Source of the DNA: Distichodus sexfasciatus
Lineage: Eukaryota; Chordata; Actinopteri; Characiformes; Distichodontidae
Assembly: GCA_032718565.1 (NCBI GenBank)
Contig: JAVGVS010000302.1
Coordinates: 434,001 to 498,000, forward strand
DNA length: 64,000 nucleotides
Direction: 5' to 3'
A program made the position numbers and the translations under genes. Numbering within the stretch: the first letter of the stretch is position 1; each line of letters begins with the position of its first letter. Positions 35,769 to 49,601 of the stretch are shown here, piece by piece. The notes below the pieces were generated by a model. That model made no database searches. It saw nothing but the letters and a program-made list of their open reading frames with translations, and was not told the origin of the DNA.

Positions 35769-35773
35769 GCGCG

Positions 35774-38097
35774 ATGGACAACATGGCTGCAGAACTCAAT
35801 CTGGAAGATGAGGAGGAGAATATTTTATATGATTTGCTGATTAACGCCGAATGGCCGCCGGAGACCGAGACGCAGGTTGGTGTTGGTTTGTGCAGCTTGT
35901 GTGAGAAGCGAGGGGTTTTGGGGTAAAAGTGGAGTTTATGAGGCCTGACAGGACGACTAAAGGAGGTCGAGCCACGTAGCCAGAGATGAAGTTCGAGTTT
36001 CTTAATAAATGCTGACTGTAACTGTGAGGTTTCAAGTCAGTTTGTCACGGTAAATAACAAACTAACTTACTACAAAGAGAACAAAGTGCAACCATATTGA
36101 GAGATTTTTGTGATATAAAGAAATGCAAGAATTTTATACATTATTTCTTGACCAGTTCGTAACTCTGGAAAAGCTCGTGGGAATGTTTGGACTGATTTTG
36201 TAACGCGATGCTCCTGTTTCAAAAAATAAAAAATAAAATAAATAAAACCCGTAAAATAACTTTATATAAAGTGGCAACCAGCTTTTCTTTAACCTAAATC
36301 AGACCAAGTCATGTCAGTTTATTTATATGAAGCATTCTTTCTTTAATATTATTTAAATATATATATATATATTCTTGCGTTACCGCTGACGTGATCCTGG
36401 ACACTAATGAGTCTGCTAGAGAAAAGATTATTGTGTATGATAGTTTAAGATTAATACATTGAGTGAAAATTTAAATTTAAGAATTTGACAAATACTTAAA
36501 GTGACACTGTTTCTCGCTCACTCACTCACTCACTCAGTCTCACGCCCAAGCAGACACACACATTTACTTCTGTTCTCAGTTTGGGTTGTTGTCTATTTGC
36601 AGTTGCGTGGAATCAAAGAGCGCAGCTCCTCTCTCATCGCAAAGGCAGTGACAGGTCTGCATTCTCACTTTTATGCTGATTTTATGAACGTGGAAATGAT
36701 GTCACTATCTCGTATCATGATTTCACCAAAAAAACTGCACCTAAGTAGTGACAAAGTAGTTTTTATTCATCGTTTTGACCTCTATTAGTATTGCATGTTG
36801 CAGAGCATGTTTGCTGACTGTAAGGCATATTTTAGGTCTGTCATCTGTAAACTGCATCAACAGTAGAGTCTTGATATTTCTTTTTACTATTTCTTATTGG
36901 TTCTATTTGACTAATATTAACACAGAAAGCATAGCTGTATTTCCATTGTGGTGCATAAGCCAGTGTTTAGAAATAGTTGAATAGATGTCTGAACATTTCT
37001 TGCCTGTTTGATGTTTCTTTAAAGCTTTCTGTTTTAGATGTTGCAATTTGTTGATTATAATTTCTTGTAATTTCCCCATTTGTGCATAAATGGAAGTAAC
37101 TTTTATTACATGTAAACACAAGTCTAGAGTCTGTGTTTTTCAGATGTTATCCCAAAAAGGATGAACACAACAGAACACAGTTTAGCTGATGTTGACATCC
37201 CAAATGTGTAACTTCAGTGCTACATAGACAACCTGTAACATCCTCTCCATGTTTTGCAGGACCGTTCCGCTTCATCCTGCACTACCTTTGGTACAGGTGA
37301 GTTATTATTCACGCCAGATGTTTTGGTCGCCAAAGCACGACAGCACGTCAACGAAGGCCATTAATTAAATTAATTAGCCAATTAAGTCCAACATCGAGCC
37401 ATATGTCGCACCTCTAGATGGAAAACGAACGAGCTAATTAAATTTACATCAGCCCCAAATCTTCAGGTGCTTGTTTTCAGTTCAGCCGGCAGCGCCGCCC
37501 GAGTCTGTTCCGCTCTCCCTGTAAATATGCGTGCGGCACTAATGAAACCTGTTTGTGTGATTTTTGGTTTGTTTGTTTGTTTCTCTCCAGCCCTTCAAGT
37601 TCATCCCTACCCCCTGGACTGGTGCGTCTGGCCGCCAAACAGATCAACTGGCAGCTGGTGCTGGCAAGGTAACGCTAACGACTTTTGACTCTCATGCCTT
37701 TTTATCCCGTTCTTCTTTCCCGCATTGGTTATTTGGGCCTCAGGTTGCTCGTTATACTGACCGTGCTCTGGAAATGGCTTTAGCTGATGCATGAGTAAAG
37801 TCCTGAAAAGATCATTAGGGATGTGCAGATTCTCCTGTGTGTGCGAGTTTAGCATAGGCTTGTGATTGAAATTCGCTCGCAGTCAACTCCACCTTGTGTT
37901 ATTTTTCTTTTGCTGGAAGTGAGTGCTGAAGATTGCTCGAGTTGAGTTTTATGGACTCGTCTCTCCCACAGCAAACAATATTAGTCTTTATTAAGCTGTC
38001 CTCTGTGGTGCAGGAAGTATAAGCTTCAGGGAGAGTGATAAAAGCTGAGGAGTTGTTACAACTGGAGGTGGAAATCCATTAAGACTGTCAGTGGATG

Positions 38098-38132
<35 letters not shown>

Positions 38133-41100
38133 GGGTGTGTGTGTGTATATGCGCGTATGGATGTTTATATGCTTTTGTGCATTGTGTGTTTTATGGATGT
38201 GTGTGTGAATATGAAAAGGTGTATGTATATACAGTACACTAGAGATGTCAACCTTCACTGGTCTCACAATTCGAATTCGATTATCAGGTCAGCGATTCCG
38301 TTCGATGCATCCCATCAGTTTTTCTACATTACTTCACATTGCACGCAGATTGGGCGTGGTTCACAAATTTTTACTTTTGCATTAAAGTCATTATTCATAA
38401 AGATGCCCAAATCATCTGGAAATGTTTTGAAAAATAAATTAAATGCAGTAGTTTTTAAAAAGTGACTTCAGTAGTGAAACTAGATTGCGTCACAGACCAC
38501 CTGCATTTCTGCCCATTACTACTAGAGGGGGCAGCGGACCACCGGTTGAAAACCCCCGTATAATCGATTATGGTCTGCCACTGCATTGTCTCCGGTCAGT
38601 GAAATATTTCGAAAGTTGTTCTAAAGGCCGGATTTATTTCTCCGTTTTCCTGCAATACTTATCGGATTCCACTAGAGGGCGCCACACATCCCAATTAACT
38701 GACACTATGATCCGCCCCCCGCCCTGAGGAAGGGAGTCAAATTTAAACCCCGAGTGGTCCTTGAGCCGAAAGGTTTGCCCACCCCTGATGTGTGTGAGTA
38801 TGTTTGTGTATTTATTCAGTGCATGTGTGTGGATTTTGATCTGTTTACGCTTGCATGCTGAAAAAGGTGGAGGTAATAGATATAATTGAATATGCACAAT
38901 TACAAATGATAACTAATTAAATTGCTGAATTTTATTTTCAGTAAAGTTATTGCGTAGTCTTAGGAGTTTATTACACTTCCTTAATAAATACATTCTTGAA
39001 ATCAAGTTCAGGCAAAGGCTCAAAAAATTCCTGCTTTCCATAATCCATGCACTAAACACTCATCATTTAAGGTTTGGATTGGGCAACTTTAATTTGGTTA
39101 TTAAGTACAAGCTTAGAACACAAATGGAAATCTTCATTTCAATATTACATGATGGAAAATGTGGTATTAAAAATAATTTTAGGAAAGAATTTGCTTTTAA
39201 CCCTACTTTTGAGAACTTACTGTACAAAGCAGAAGAAAATTCAGTTTAAAAGTTAAATTTTTTACAAAGAAATTCAGTCAGTTTTTTCCCAAAGTCCATC
39301 AAGCTCCTCTCGCTTATGTAAACAGAGGGACGGCAGAGACGCCGCCGGCTTTAATTAGCTATTGATTAGTGCCGGGGAAGACGTTCTGCAAAGCCAAGTG
39401 TTTGTTTTGCGTTTTTTTGTGGACGTTAAATCCTTCATGTTTGTTCTCTCATTTACTCCTTTCTTCTCTCTCTGTCCCTCTGTTTGTCTATTTTTCCTTT
39501 GGCAGCAACGGGAAGCTCTTGGCCGTGGTTCAGGACCAGTGCGTGGAAATTAGGTAATTCCGCCCCATCGATTGGAAAGCATTTGGCCTGTTGGCTGTAA
39601 TTGGTTCATTTTTCACCTCTTTCTTGTTGGAAGAAGTCGAGCTCAGCGGATCTGAGGAGTGAAGTTCTAGTTCGGATGATCCAAAAGAGCACTTCTTCTA
39701 CTTGTTTTCCTTTTTACCTGGAAATGTTGACTGATTGTAAAAATTCTTCTCTGTGTGTTGGATTCAGATGACCCGAAGCCTCCAAACAGACAAAAATATG
39801 GTCAAAAAACATTTTAAAAGCAAACGAGAGATGCACTTCCACAAGAAAACAGCAGTGTGACTGCTCACGTTTTGTAGCTGTGACATGAAAACTGGCCGAA
39901 TAGAAAGAGTTTGATTAAAATGCGTTATAGTGAACGGGGACAGAGCGAGGGATGGTAAAAACGAGAAAAAGACGAGTGTGGGTGGAAACAGATCGAGATG
40001 TGTGTTCAGTGAGGTGGCCTGAGGTAAATACTAGGGATGCACCGATTCAAGTTTTTCAGTTCCGATGTCGATACCGATGCTTGTCGGCTAAACTAGCGAT
40101 CTCACAGAAACACGTTGAAATAGTAACAAGCGTGGAAGTGCTCGATGGTGCTTTTCATAACTTGGTAACAACGAGCGCTGAGAGAAAGCGCAGAGAAAGC
40201 GCTCTGGAAGTGAGGTGAGGCCCTAAATGACTTCCTTCACGATGTAAATGTGCTGTGGTGTGAGTGCTCACGACTCTCGCGTGGAACGCCAGCACTTGCA
40301 AAAACGCCCCAGTTCAGTCAAATCTTCCCCTTTAATTACAGACAAAACTCATATTTTAGCTGAACGATAACAACCAGCGTTCCACTCACAATACAGATAT
40401 TTACTAAATATTTCCTCATTATTGTGACGTGGCTTGGAGTCATGCAGGGGGGATTGTGGGAAATGTAGTTCTCTCCCAAAAAGAGAGAATTTTTTGAGAT
40501 ATATTTTGTGTATCACGATATCACTTATAAATATCGCAATATTATCTTTAGGCTGTATCGTCGAGCCTTACTGGTCAGTCAGTGGTAATTTGTGTTTAAA
40601 ACACGTGTAGTTAGAACCGATTGTAGTTCTTGTTGTTCTTGTGGTGGTTGGAAGTGTCCATGTGAAGGCATTAACACACCTCATAAGCTTAGTAAATTAA
40701 AAACCATGTGTTTCCATGTCATGCCTGCGTCGTGCGCTCATTTTCACGCCCCTGTTTGTTGTGTCTGTCTCTCAGGTCTGCTAGAGATGACTTCGGCTCC
40801 GTCATTGGCAAATGTCAAGGTACGAAGCTACACTTTCCAAAAGCAAGGTCGTCGGTTCAAGTTCTGGACCGGTTAAAGGTACCACTGAGGTACTCATGAG
40901 CAGGGTACTGTCCCCAAGCACTACTCCCCAGGCGCTGCCCATGTCAGCTGTCCACTGCTCCTTCACGGATAGGTCAAATGCAGAGGTCACATTTGGTTGT
41001 GCTGCACTGTGTACTGTGTCCTCAATGACAAATAATTAGGGCTGGGTTCAAAAAATCGATTAACCGATCAATATTGATTCTCGTTCGAAAAATACGATAT

Positions 41101-41744
41101 CGATTCCAAAATTGGCGGATCGATCTTTTCCTGCGGCTATGCACTACTTCTCGCGACCGCGCAAGGAGAGCTATAAAAACGTGAGAGCGGCGAAACTGAA
41201 ACCAAATAGAGCCATGGCTGAAGCCGCTCCGTCTGGTGCAGTCCATCGACACAGGGATATGCTCGACTCAAGTTATTTTATAACCAAGCAAAACTAGTAT
41301 TGACGCAAAGAAATCTCTAAATAAATCGAAATCGAATCAAATCGAGAATTGAATCGGATCACGACCTTGTGAATCGGAATCGAATCGATTCAGGAAATCA
41401 GCAACGATAGCCAGCCCTACAAATAATCACTCACTCTGATTCTTTCTTTCTCTTTTTCTTCTTTTCTTTCCTTTTCTCTCTTTTCCCCCCTTTGTATCTT
41501 TCTGTCTTTCTTTCAGAGAAAGAAAGAAAGAAAGACAGAAAGATACAAGATACTTCTCTTTTTCTTCCTGTCCTTGTCTTCTTTGTATCTTTCTCTTTTC
41601 TTTCCCTCTTTTCTCTCCCTTACTTTTTCCTGTTCTTTCTCTTTTTTCTTCCTCTACTTGTTTACCTTTTTCTTTCTTTCTCCCATTTTCTTTTTTTCCT
41701 TTCTCTCTTTGTTTTTCTTTCTCTCCATTTCTGTCTTTCCTTCT

Positions 41745-41781
<37 letters not shown>

Positions 41782-44700
41782 TCAAACTCTTTCCTTATTT
41801 TCTCAGAATCTATTGCAAATAAAGATTATTATTTCATCAACGCCCTTAAACGACTCAGTAACACCTTAAACACCGTGTAACTTCCACCGGGGTCATGACT
41901 GTGCTCCACGATATGATGGAACACCAGCGTCCCTCGTGTTTACTGAACACTCACTTCAGCAGGCTGCTTAGCGTGCATCACACGACGCTGCTGTAAAGGG
42001 AGTGTGAGGAATGAGCTGGAGCTGTGACGCGGCGCTCATTCAAGGCTGAACTTCTTTATAATAAGAGAGAGAAGAGAAAGGCTGTGGAGATGTTTCTCTC
42101 TCTCTCTCTCTCCGCTTCTGTGTGTTTCTGTAATTAGCAGCTGCAGCTACGGAGCTGATTTTAATTAACTCTTATAATCAGCTTAATTCCACCACGTTCG
42201 TCTCTTTCCCACCCGCCGTAGTTAAACCAGGCTGGCTCTAAACGTCAGATACGCCGAGTGGAGTTCACCGGGCCGGCTGGAGGCGGTGGGGTCAGGTGGG
42301 TCGTAGTGGGGGTCTGTAACGCCGTTCACTGCTCTGACCAGAGCGGGGTGATGTAGGGAAATCGGCAGTGAAGCCCACATCTCCGGTCCAACCCTCGCCG
42401 TCTCTAACGGGGGTCTCTAACGGGGGTCTCTAACGGGGTGGGACTGGAGCGGGGCGGTGAAGGGAAATCTGCGTTTTGTGATTGGATGTGATGGAGCTCT
42501 GCTGAAGTCTTACTGTCGCACTCTTTCCATCTTTCTCTCTCTCTCCCTCAGTGTCCTCTCTCTCTTTTCTTTCTCACACACTTTCTAATCGTCGACGGCG
42601 TCTCTCTCTCTTTCTGTCTCATATCTCATCTCTTTCACAGAATATTCTCCCTCTCTTCGTCTGTTTCTCTCTTTCTCTTTCTTTCATTCTTTAATACTCT
42701 CTCTCTTTCCTTTTCTCTCACTTTCTTTCCTACTCTCTTTTTCCTACTTCCTCTCTCACACTTTCTTTCTTTTTTCTTTTCTTTTCTACCCTTGCACTAT
42801 TTCTTTCCTTCCTACACTCTATCTTTCCTGTTCTCTTTTTTTTCTTTCTGTCATTCTCTCTTTCTTTCCTACTTTCCTCTCTCACACTTTCTTTATTTAA
42901 TTGACTCGGTTTCTCTCTCCTTTCTACTCTCACACTCTTTCTTTCTTTCTTTCTTTCTTTTCTACTCTCTCTTTTCTTTCTTTTCTACTCTCTCTTTTCT
43001 TTCTTTTATACTCTCACACTTTCTTTTCTTCTATCTGTCTCTTTTCTTTCTTCCTTTCTTTTCCTCTGTCACTTTCTTTCTTTGCTTTCCTCTGTCACAC
43101 TCTTTCTTTCTTTCTTTCTTTTTTTCTCTTTCTTTGTCTATCTCTATTTCTCTTAGACATTTTCATTTATTCACTGAGATAAATGTGTGACGTCTGGTCG
43201 ATTGCTCCCGCTTCTATAGCTCCGTCCTTTCCACATTTCCCATTTTCAGCCTCCCGCACATAATCCATGCGCCAAGAAATGTAACCTCCAATTTTCAGCT
43301 CGGCCCTCAGGTAAACAAAGTCATCTGCGTGTAAAATTCAACCCACAAATAAATGGCAAACCTTAGAAAAGGGGCGAAAGGGGTGGGGAAAAGTCCCACG
43401 GCTTTCGGGTTGGCTTTCTGTGGCTTCAGTATGATACAAGTCGGTTCATGGAGAGACTTTTTATTTCAGAGATTTTCATAATCAGCATAGTTGAATACAG
43501 CAGGAAACAGTAGCGTAACGGTCAGGCAGTTGGCCTCGTGATCGGAAGGTTCCGGACGGGTTAAGGCACAACTGAGGTACTCATGATCAAGGTACCATCC
43601 CCAAGCACTGCTCTCCAGGCACTGTGCATAGCTGGTCCTTCATGGATGGGTCAAATGCAGAGTTCACATTTGGTTGTGGTGCACTGTTTCCTGTGCTGCG
43701 TTCACAATGACAAATACTCTTACACTTTAATTCACTTTAAGAGAAGTGCTTTGGGAAACCAGCTGAAGGACAAACGTTTTAAAGGCTTTTTAATATGTAC
43801 TTTGTAACGTTGAATAACTAGAGATGGATCATCTTTTATCAAAGAACTCGATGTGTTCCCATGATGGAGCACCGCACGCTTTCTTTTCACGCTCCTGAAA
43901 ACTCCGCTGGCATTTTTATTGCAGGTCCGCGATAAAGGAGGAGGCAGCTTTGCTGAGGTTGCACATCTTTCCCTTTAAAAAAAAAAGCTACCTTATTATT
44001 ATTATTCTTATTATTCTTATTATTCCTTCCCCCCTCCCCACCATCTCTTCACCTATACCGTGATTTATGACGAGCAGCAGATCTTCCAGAGCCACGTTAC
44101 GTTGCGATCGTCAGACCGAGCGTTAGCCCCAGTCGCACTGGGCAGATTAATTAGCCCTTAGCGGAGGAGAGGTGATTTATAGCGTGTGTCGAGCCCTTCG
44201 TCTTGCAGGTATTTATCTCGCTAAAGTGCCATCGTTCATCCTCAACTATTGGATACTCACCCTCCCCACCACCACCACTTTTTTCCAGCGTTTTCCGACA
44301 CGTCTTGTCCACAATAGAATTTGCCAGCTCCTCCGATTAGTCTCTGTGGCAAAGGAGGTGATAAGAATGTTGGTCCCAAACCCTGTAACTTTGCTTTGAC
44401 TGAGCTTAGATGTTCAGCTGACGATGGGAGGGTTCAGTGTCTTTATGATCAGTTGGTGGCGTAGCGGTAGGGTGTTCGCCCCGTGATCAGAAGGTCACAG
44501 GTTCCAATCCAGGGCTAGTAAAGTTACCACTGAGATACTCATGAGCAAGGTACCATCCCCAAGTGCTTAACTTAATTTGATTCATGAATCATTTCATTTG
44601 ATTTATTATTCATTTGGTTCAAAATTTATGAATTGGTTCATTTGATTCAGGATTCATTTGATTCATGATTCATGAGTTTGTTAATTTGATGCATGTTTCA

Positions 44701-47700
44701 CTTGATTCAGTATTCATTTGATTGAAAATTTATGAATTGGTTCATTTGATTCCGGATTCATTTGAGTCAGGATTCATTTGATGCATGATTCATGATTTTG
44801 GTTATTTGATGCATGTTTCATTTGATTCATGATTCATTTGATTCCAAATTTATGAATTGGTTCATTTGATTCAGGATTCATTTGATTCAGGATTCATTTG
44901 ATGCATGATCCATGAATTTGTTTTTGATGCATGATCCATGAATTTGTTTTTGATGCATGATTCATGAATTTGTTTATTTGATGCATGATTCATTTGATTC
45001 ATGAATCATGACTTGTTTCATTTTATTCATGAATTGATTCATTTGATTCACAAGTCATGAATCGGTTCATGAATCAGTTCATGATTCATTTGTTTTGGCT
45101 TTGCTTGGGCTCCTCAGCATTCCGGGATATACACCGACGCTAACAGTAAAACTTGCGTGGTCGAGCTAGAAAGGTCTTCTTGGCACCTTGTCCCTGTCAG
45201 TGTTAATAAGTGTTTATATAGAGTTGTACAGCCAGTGATTTGAGACATGATGTCTCAGGGCAGGTGATTTATCGTCTTCTTGTTCCAGGTGTATTCAGAT
45301 ATGACTGCAACTAGCAATTATTTTGTTAATCGATTAATCTGCCGATTATTTTTCGATTTAATCGATTTATTAATCCGATAAAAAGGGAAAAAAATCATTT
45401 CCAGCATTTTTTAATAGACCAAACTGACTGTTTCTATTTTTTAGGGGGCCATGCAGTGGAACATTGCGTGGAACCCTATTAGAATCGTGCAGATTTTTTT
45501 TTTTTTCTGCCTTAAAACGCGTTGTGGAGAAAAAACTGTAAGACCTACAACTTTGAAATTTGGCAGGTAGGTCCGGTACCCCACCCACTACTCAGGCAAA
45601 AAAAATTGCACCAAAATAAGCTATTTTGCGTTTTTCCAAAAAAAAATTGCATTTTGCCTAATAACTTTTGAACCATAGCTCCCATTCTCAAAAATCTTAT
45701 ATCATCTTATTCCTTGGGTTAAGACGAATTTTTTAGACCCTCGCCTCTATTTCTGCCACATTTGATTTTTCGCTAATTTGCATAAAATGAAAACCAATCT
45801 TTTTCGAACTAGTCCCTGGATTTTTGTCCAATCTGCATGCAACTGGTATCATTTGAATCCCAAGACACTCTTCTTTAATTATTATCGAGCACATATTTAA
45901 TTTAGGTCTTCATATTTCTGTAATATGCAAATAAATGTGGTCGGCTTGGCATAGGACTGCAATACCACACACTGTCATAGAAATCCGGCTCTGGGGGGGC
46001 TACAGCTTTGAAATTTGGCAGGTAGGTCTGGTACCCCTCCCACTACTCAGGCAAAAAAATTTGCACCACTCTGCCAGTTAGTGGTGCTATAATAAGCTAT
46101 TTTGCGTTTTGCCTAATAAGTTTTGAACCGTAGCACCCTAGATAAAAGGGTGAAACGTGTCATTTTTCAACGTCTGTCCACTTCGTTTCGTCAAAAACTG
46201 ATAAAGCTGCAAACTACATGGCCCCTGTAATCACTGCTTGCAGTTATATTCTACATTTATTTTTTATTCTCTAACATTACAAAATGGAAAAAAAACAATT
46301 GGTTTGCAGCTGATTAATTGAAAATAAAGAAATATTAAAGATTTTGCCATTTGTAGCCAACTCTCCAACTCTCTCAAGGAAGTCATTCACTGAAGTGTTC
46401 CAGTTCAGTCAAATCTTCCCATTTATTACAGACAAAATAATTTTTTTTAGCTAATAAATAACAAAAACGACCAGCGTTTTACTCACAATACAGCCATTTA
46501 CTTATATTTTCAAAAATATTTTTTCCCATTTTATAATGTTAGAGAGTAAAAAAGAAATATAGAAAAATACTGCTTGGTTCATTAAAAAATGCTGGAAATG
46601 AAAGTTTCTTTTGCTTTCATCCGATTAATAATCAATTAATTGAAAAAAGTAATCGACAGATTAATCATTTAACAAAATAATTGTTAGTTGCAGCCCTAAT
46701 GTCGATATCAGCCCTGAAACACCAATATCGCTTGACCTCTAGCACTAACTATTTGTTTCCAAAACCATATTAAAGTACTTTACAATTACTACTTGAAAGT
46801 CCCCATCACCTGGAAATCCACCGAGGTCTATTGCAGCAACAGTAAAAATTGGCCCAACTGAATTTCACAAGACCTTCCAGCTTTCCACAAACTATTTAAC
46901 TTCCTCTCCTGCCGGGGATTTTATTAGAGAGGCAATCCGCTCTGTTTTCTGCTTTATATCGGGGAGCTAAGCAATCTGGCTTCAAGCTTGAACACCCGAA
47001 ACTCCAAGTCTTGTTTCACCTGCCCTTCGGCGTGCCATATTAAGTTAGTCTCCTGGAGTTTAAAATAAAACTAACCCAAGTTAAAAAGAAAAAGGAAGTG
47101 AAAATCCAAGTGACCTCTGAGAGAGTGTTCCAACCTCCTTTCGAACGAGTGTAACTTCCAAGATCTGAACCAACAAAGAACTTCTGAAGCTCCTTCTGAA
47201 GTTCCTACTGATTTATTTCTCTTTTATTAAAAATCTTGAATTGCATATTTGTTTCCCGAGACCCTTAAATCGATACTTTTCCAAAGCCTATATCTTGGCT
47301 TGAAATATTTATAACTTCATTCAGTAGCTGATGGCCTGTGGAGCTCAAAGAGCAGGCCTTTTTTATTTCTTTAAAGACGTCCAACGGTGCCGCAATTTTT
47401 GCGACGATTGACTTTTTGCTGGCAGGCAGATGTGCGTAGCTTCTAAATTCTGGGTGCAGAGCTCAGAAATTGCGGTAGAACTACACGGAACATTCAGAAC
47501 GAGGCCGAACTCAAACACTGTTGGGTAATTTAGTGAAAAACCAATGCCAGAAAAGCTTTATACGAAGAGGCCATATGAAGCGGCTTCATGGTGGGATTGT
47601 GTTTCCACTGAGTCTCGAGTCAGACCTTTGTGTCCAGGAACGATGCTTTTGATCCCGCAAAGATCACACTGTGGTGTGGTGTTAAATTTCACAGCAGCTG

Positions 47701-48667
47701 CTGCGTAAAATCCATTTGAACGACGTGAAATAACGCCAGGGACGTGACATTTTTCCATAGTGCTTAGATGTTTAATCAGCGCCCAGTAGGGCACAGATAC
47801 GATCACGGACGTCACTTAGAGCTGAACTGCCATTTCGCGGGTTGTGTTCAAATCTAGAATATGCCGATCTATTGTGCGACCTCAACACGACAGTTTAATC
47901 CCCCCGTTTTTGATGGCAAAATAAACTTCCTAAAGAAAAGAACAGGACGGTAGAGCAGTGGGCAGCTTTATTCTAGCAGCGCCCGGGGAGCAGTGCTTGC
48001 TGACGGTACCTTGCTCTTGAGTACCTCACTGGTACCTTTACCTGTCCGGGACTTGAACCGCCGACCCTCCGTTTACGGGGCCAACTCCCTAACCGTTGTG
48101 CTACCAGCTGTTCTGACGTATAGATCACACTCTGTAGGCCTGTAGGTCTTGGGTACAGTTGGTTTTCATTTCAGCACTGAAGCAGTTTTTGGCCGTGTTG
48201 TGAATGTGTTGTCGTGATGCTTCGTGTTGGTTCCACAGTCCCCAAAGACCCGTCTCCTCAGTGGCGGAAGGTGGCCTGGAGTCACGACTGTGCCCTGCTG
48301 GCGTACGCTGACAGCACCGGAACCGTACGAGTCTTCGACCTGATGGGCAGCGAACTCTTCGTCATCCCTCCAGTAAGCTGCTTACTCTCTCTCTCTCTCT
48401 CAACGTCTCTCCTTTTCTACTTGTGTTTCTCTCTCTCTCTCTCCTTCTCAATGCGTCTCTCTCCCTCCTTCTCTCTCCTCTCTCCCTCTTTCTCCCTCCT
48501 TCTCATCTCTCTCCCTCTCTCCCCCCTTCCTTTCTCTCTCAATGCGTCTCTCTCTCTATTCTCTCTCTATCTCTCTCAGTGCGTCTCTCTCTCTCTCTTT
48601 CTCTCTCTCTCAGTGCGTCTCTCTCTCCCTCTCAGTGTCTCTCTCTTTCTCTTTCTCTCTCTCTCTG

Positions 48668-48704
<37 letters not shown>

Positions 48705-48754
48705 GCGTCTCTCTCTCCCTCTCAGTGTCTCTCTCTTTCTCTCTCTCTCTCTCT

Positions 48755-48800
<46 letters not shown>

Positions 48801-48848
48801 GTCTCTCTTTCCCTCTTAGTGTCTCTCTCTTTCTCTTTCTCTCTGTGC

Positions 48849-48895
<47 letters not shown>

Positions 48896-49570
48896 TCTCT
48901 CTGTGCGTCTCTCTTTCCCTCTCAGTGTCTCTCTCTTTCTCTTTCTCTCTGTGCGTCTCTCTCTCTCTCTCAGTGCGTCTCTCTCTCCCTCTCAGTGTGT
49001 CTCTCTCCCTCTCTCTCAGTGCGTCTCTCTCTCCCTCTCAGTGTGTCTCCCTCCCTCTCTGTCAGTGCTTCTCTCTCTCTGTCAGTGCGTCTCTCTCTCC
49101 CTCTCTCTCTCTCTCTTTCTCTCAGTGCGTCTCTCTCTCTCTCTCTCTCTCTCTTTTTGGCCCCTCTCACCATTTCTCCGTCTTGTGTACCTCTTTTCGT
49201 CTTGCACTGTCCTTCTCTCGTTCTTTCTCCCCATCATTTTCTCTCCGTCCATGGCAGTTAGTCGCAGTTAGTCCCTCATGTGTTACTTTGTCTTCACAGT
49301 GCTTTGTGTTTTTAGCTGGACTTCTTATGTCCAAAGGGACACACGTTTCCTCTGCAGACCTTCGTGTTTTCTGCTTTGTTAGAATAATTGTTTAGAACTG
49401 TTCTGAATGATTAGTGTAGTAGATAAAAGGACAAAGTGCTGCAGATCATGATCAGATCCAGAACATTTCTGTAGTTGATTGTGGAGCATCTTTCTCTATC
49501 CATATTTGTCTCTCTTCACGCTGCCGCGGTGTGGAGTTCTGTCCTCATCCTCTTCTGTGTGCTGGCTCTG

Positions 49571-49601
<31 letters not shown>

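Larger units (their letters stand above)
35483..35773. promoter_or_regulatory. Bidirectional DDX1/NBAS promoter
   Basis: Only 291 bp separate the two divergent start codons, so both 5' UTRs and the core promoter(s) must lie here. The DDX1 end is GC-rich and carries CCGGAAGTG (ETS type). The NBAS end carries the palindrome TGACGTCA (CRE) and a CTTATAAGAG TATA-like stretch at 35725-35734. The middle is AT-rich. Short divergent CpG-containing promoters of this kind are typical of housekeeping gene pairs. Shared activity is inferred from spacing; transcription starts cannot be seen. Confidence 0.8.

Noticed and set aside
38950..39249. 99-residue ORF in NBAS intron 4
   Set aside because: AT-rich chance frame; no splice sites consistent with NBAS phases and no family resemblance.
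48214..49395. Several Ser/Leu-rich ORFs, up to 282 residues
   Set aside because: Only the first ~45 codons of one frame are NBAS exon 7; the rest is the intron 7 CT minisatellite in different frames.
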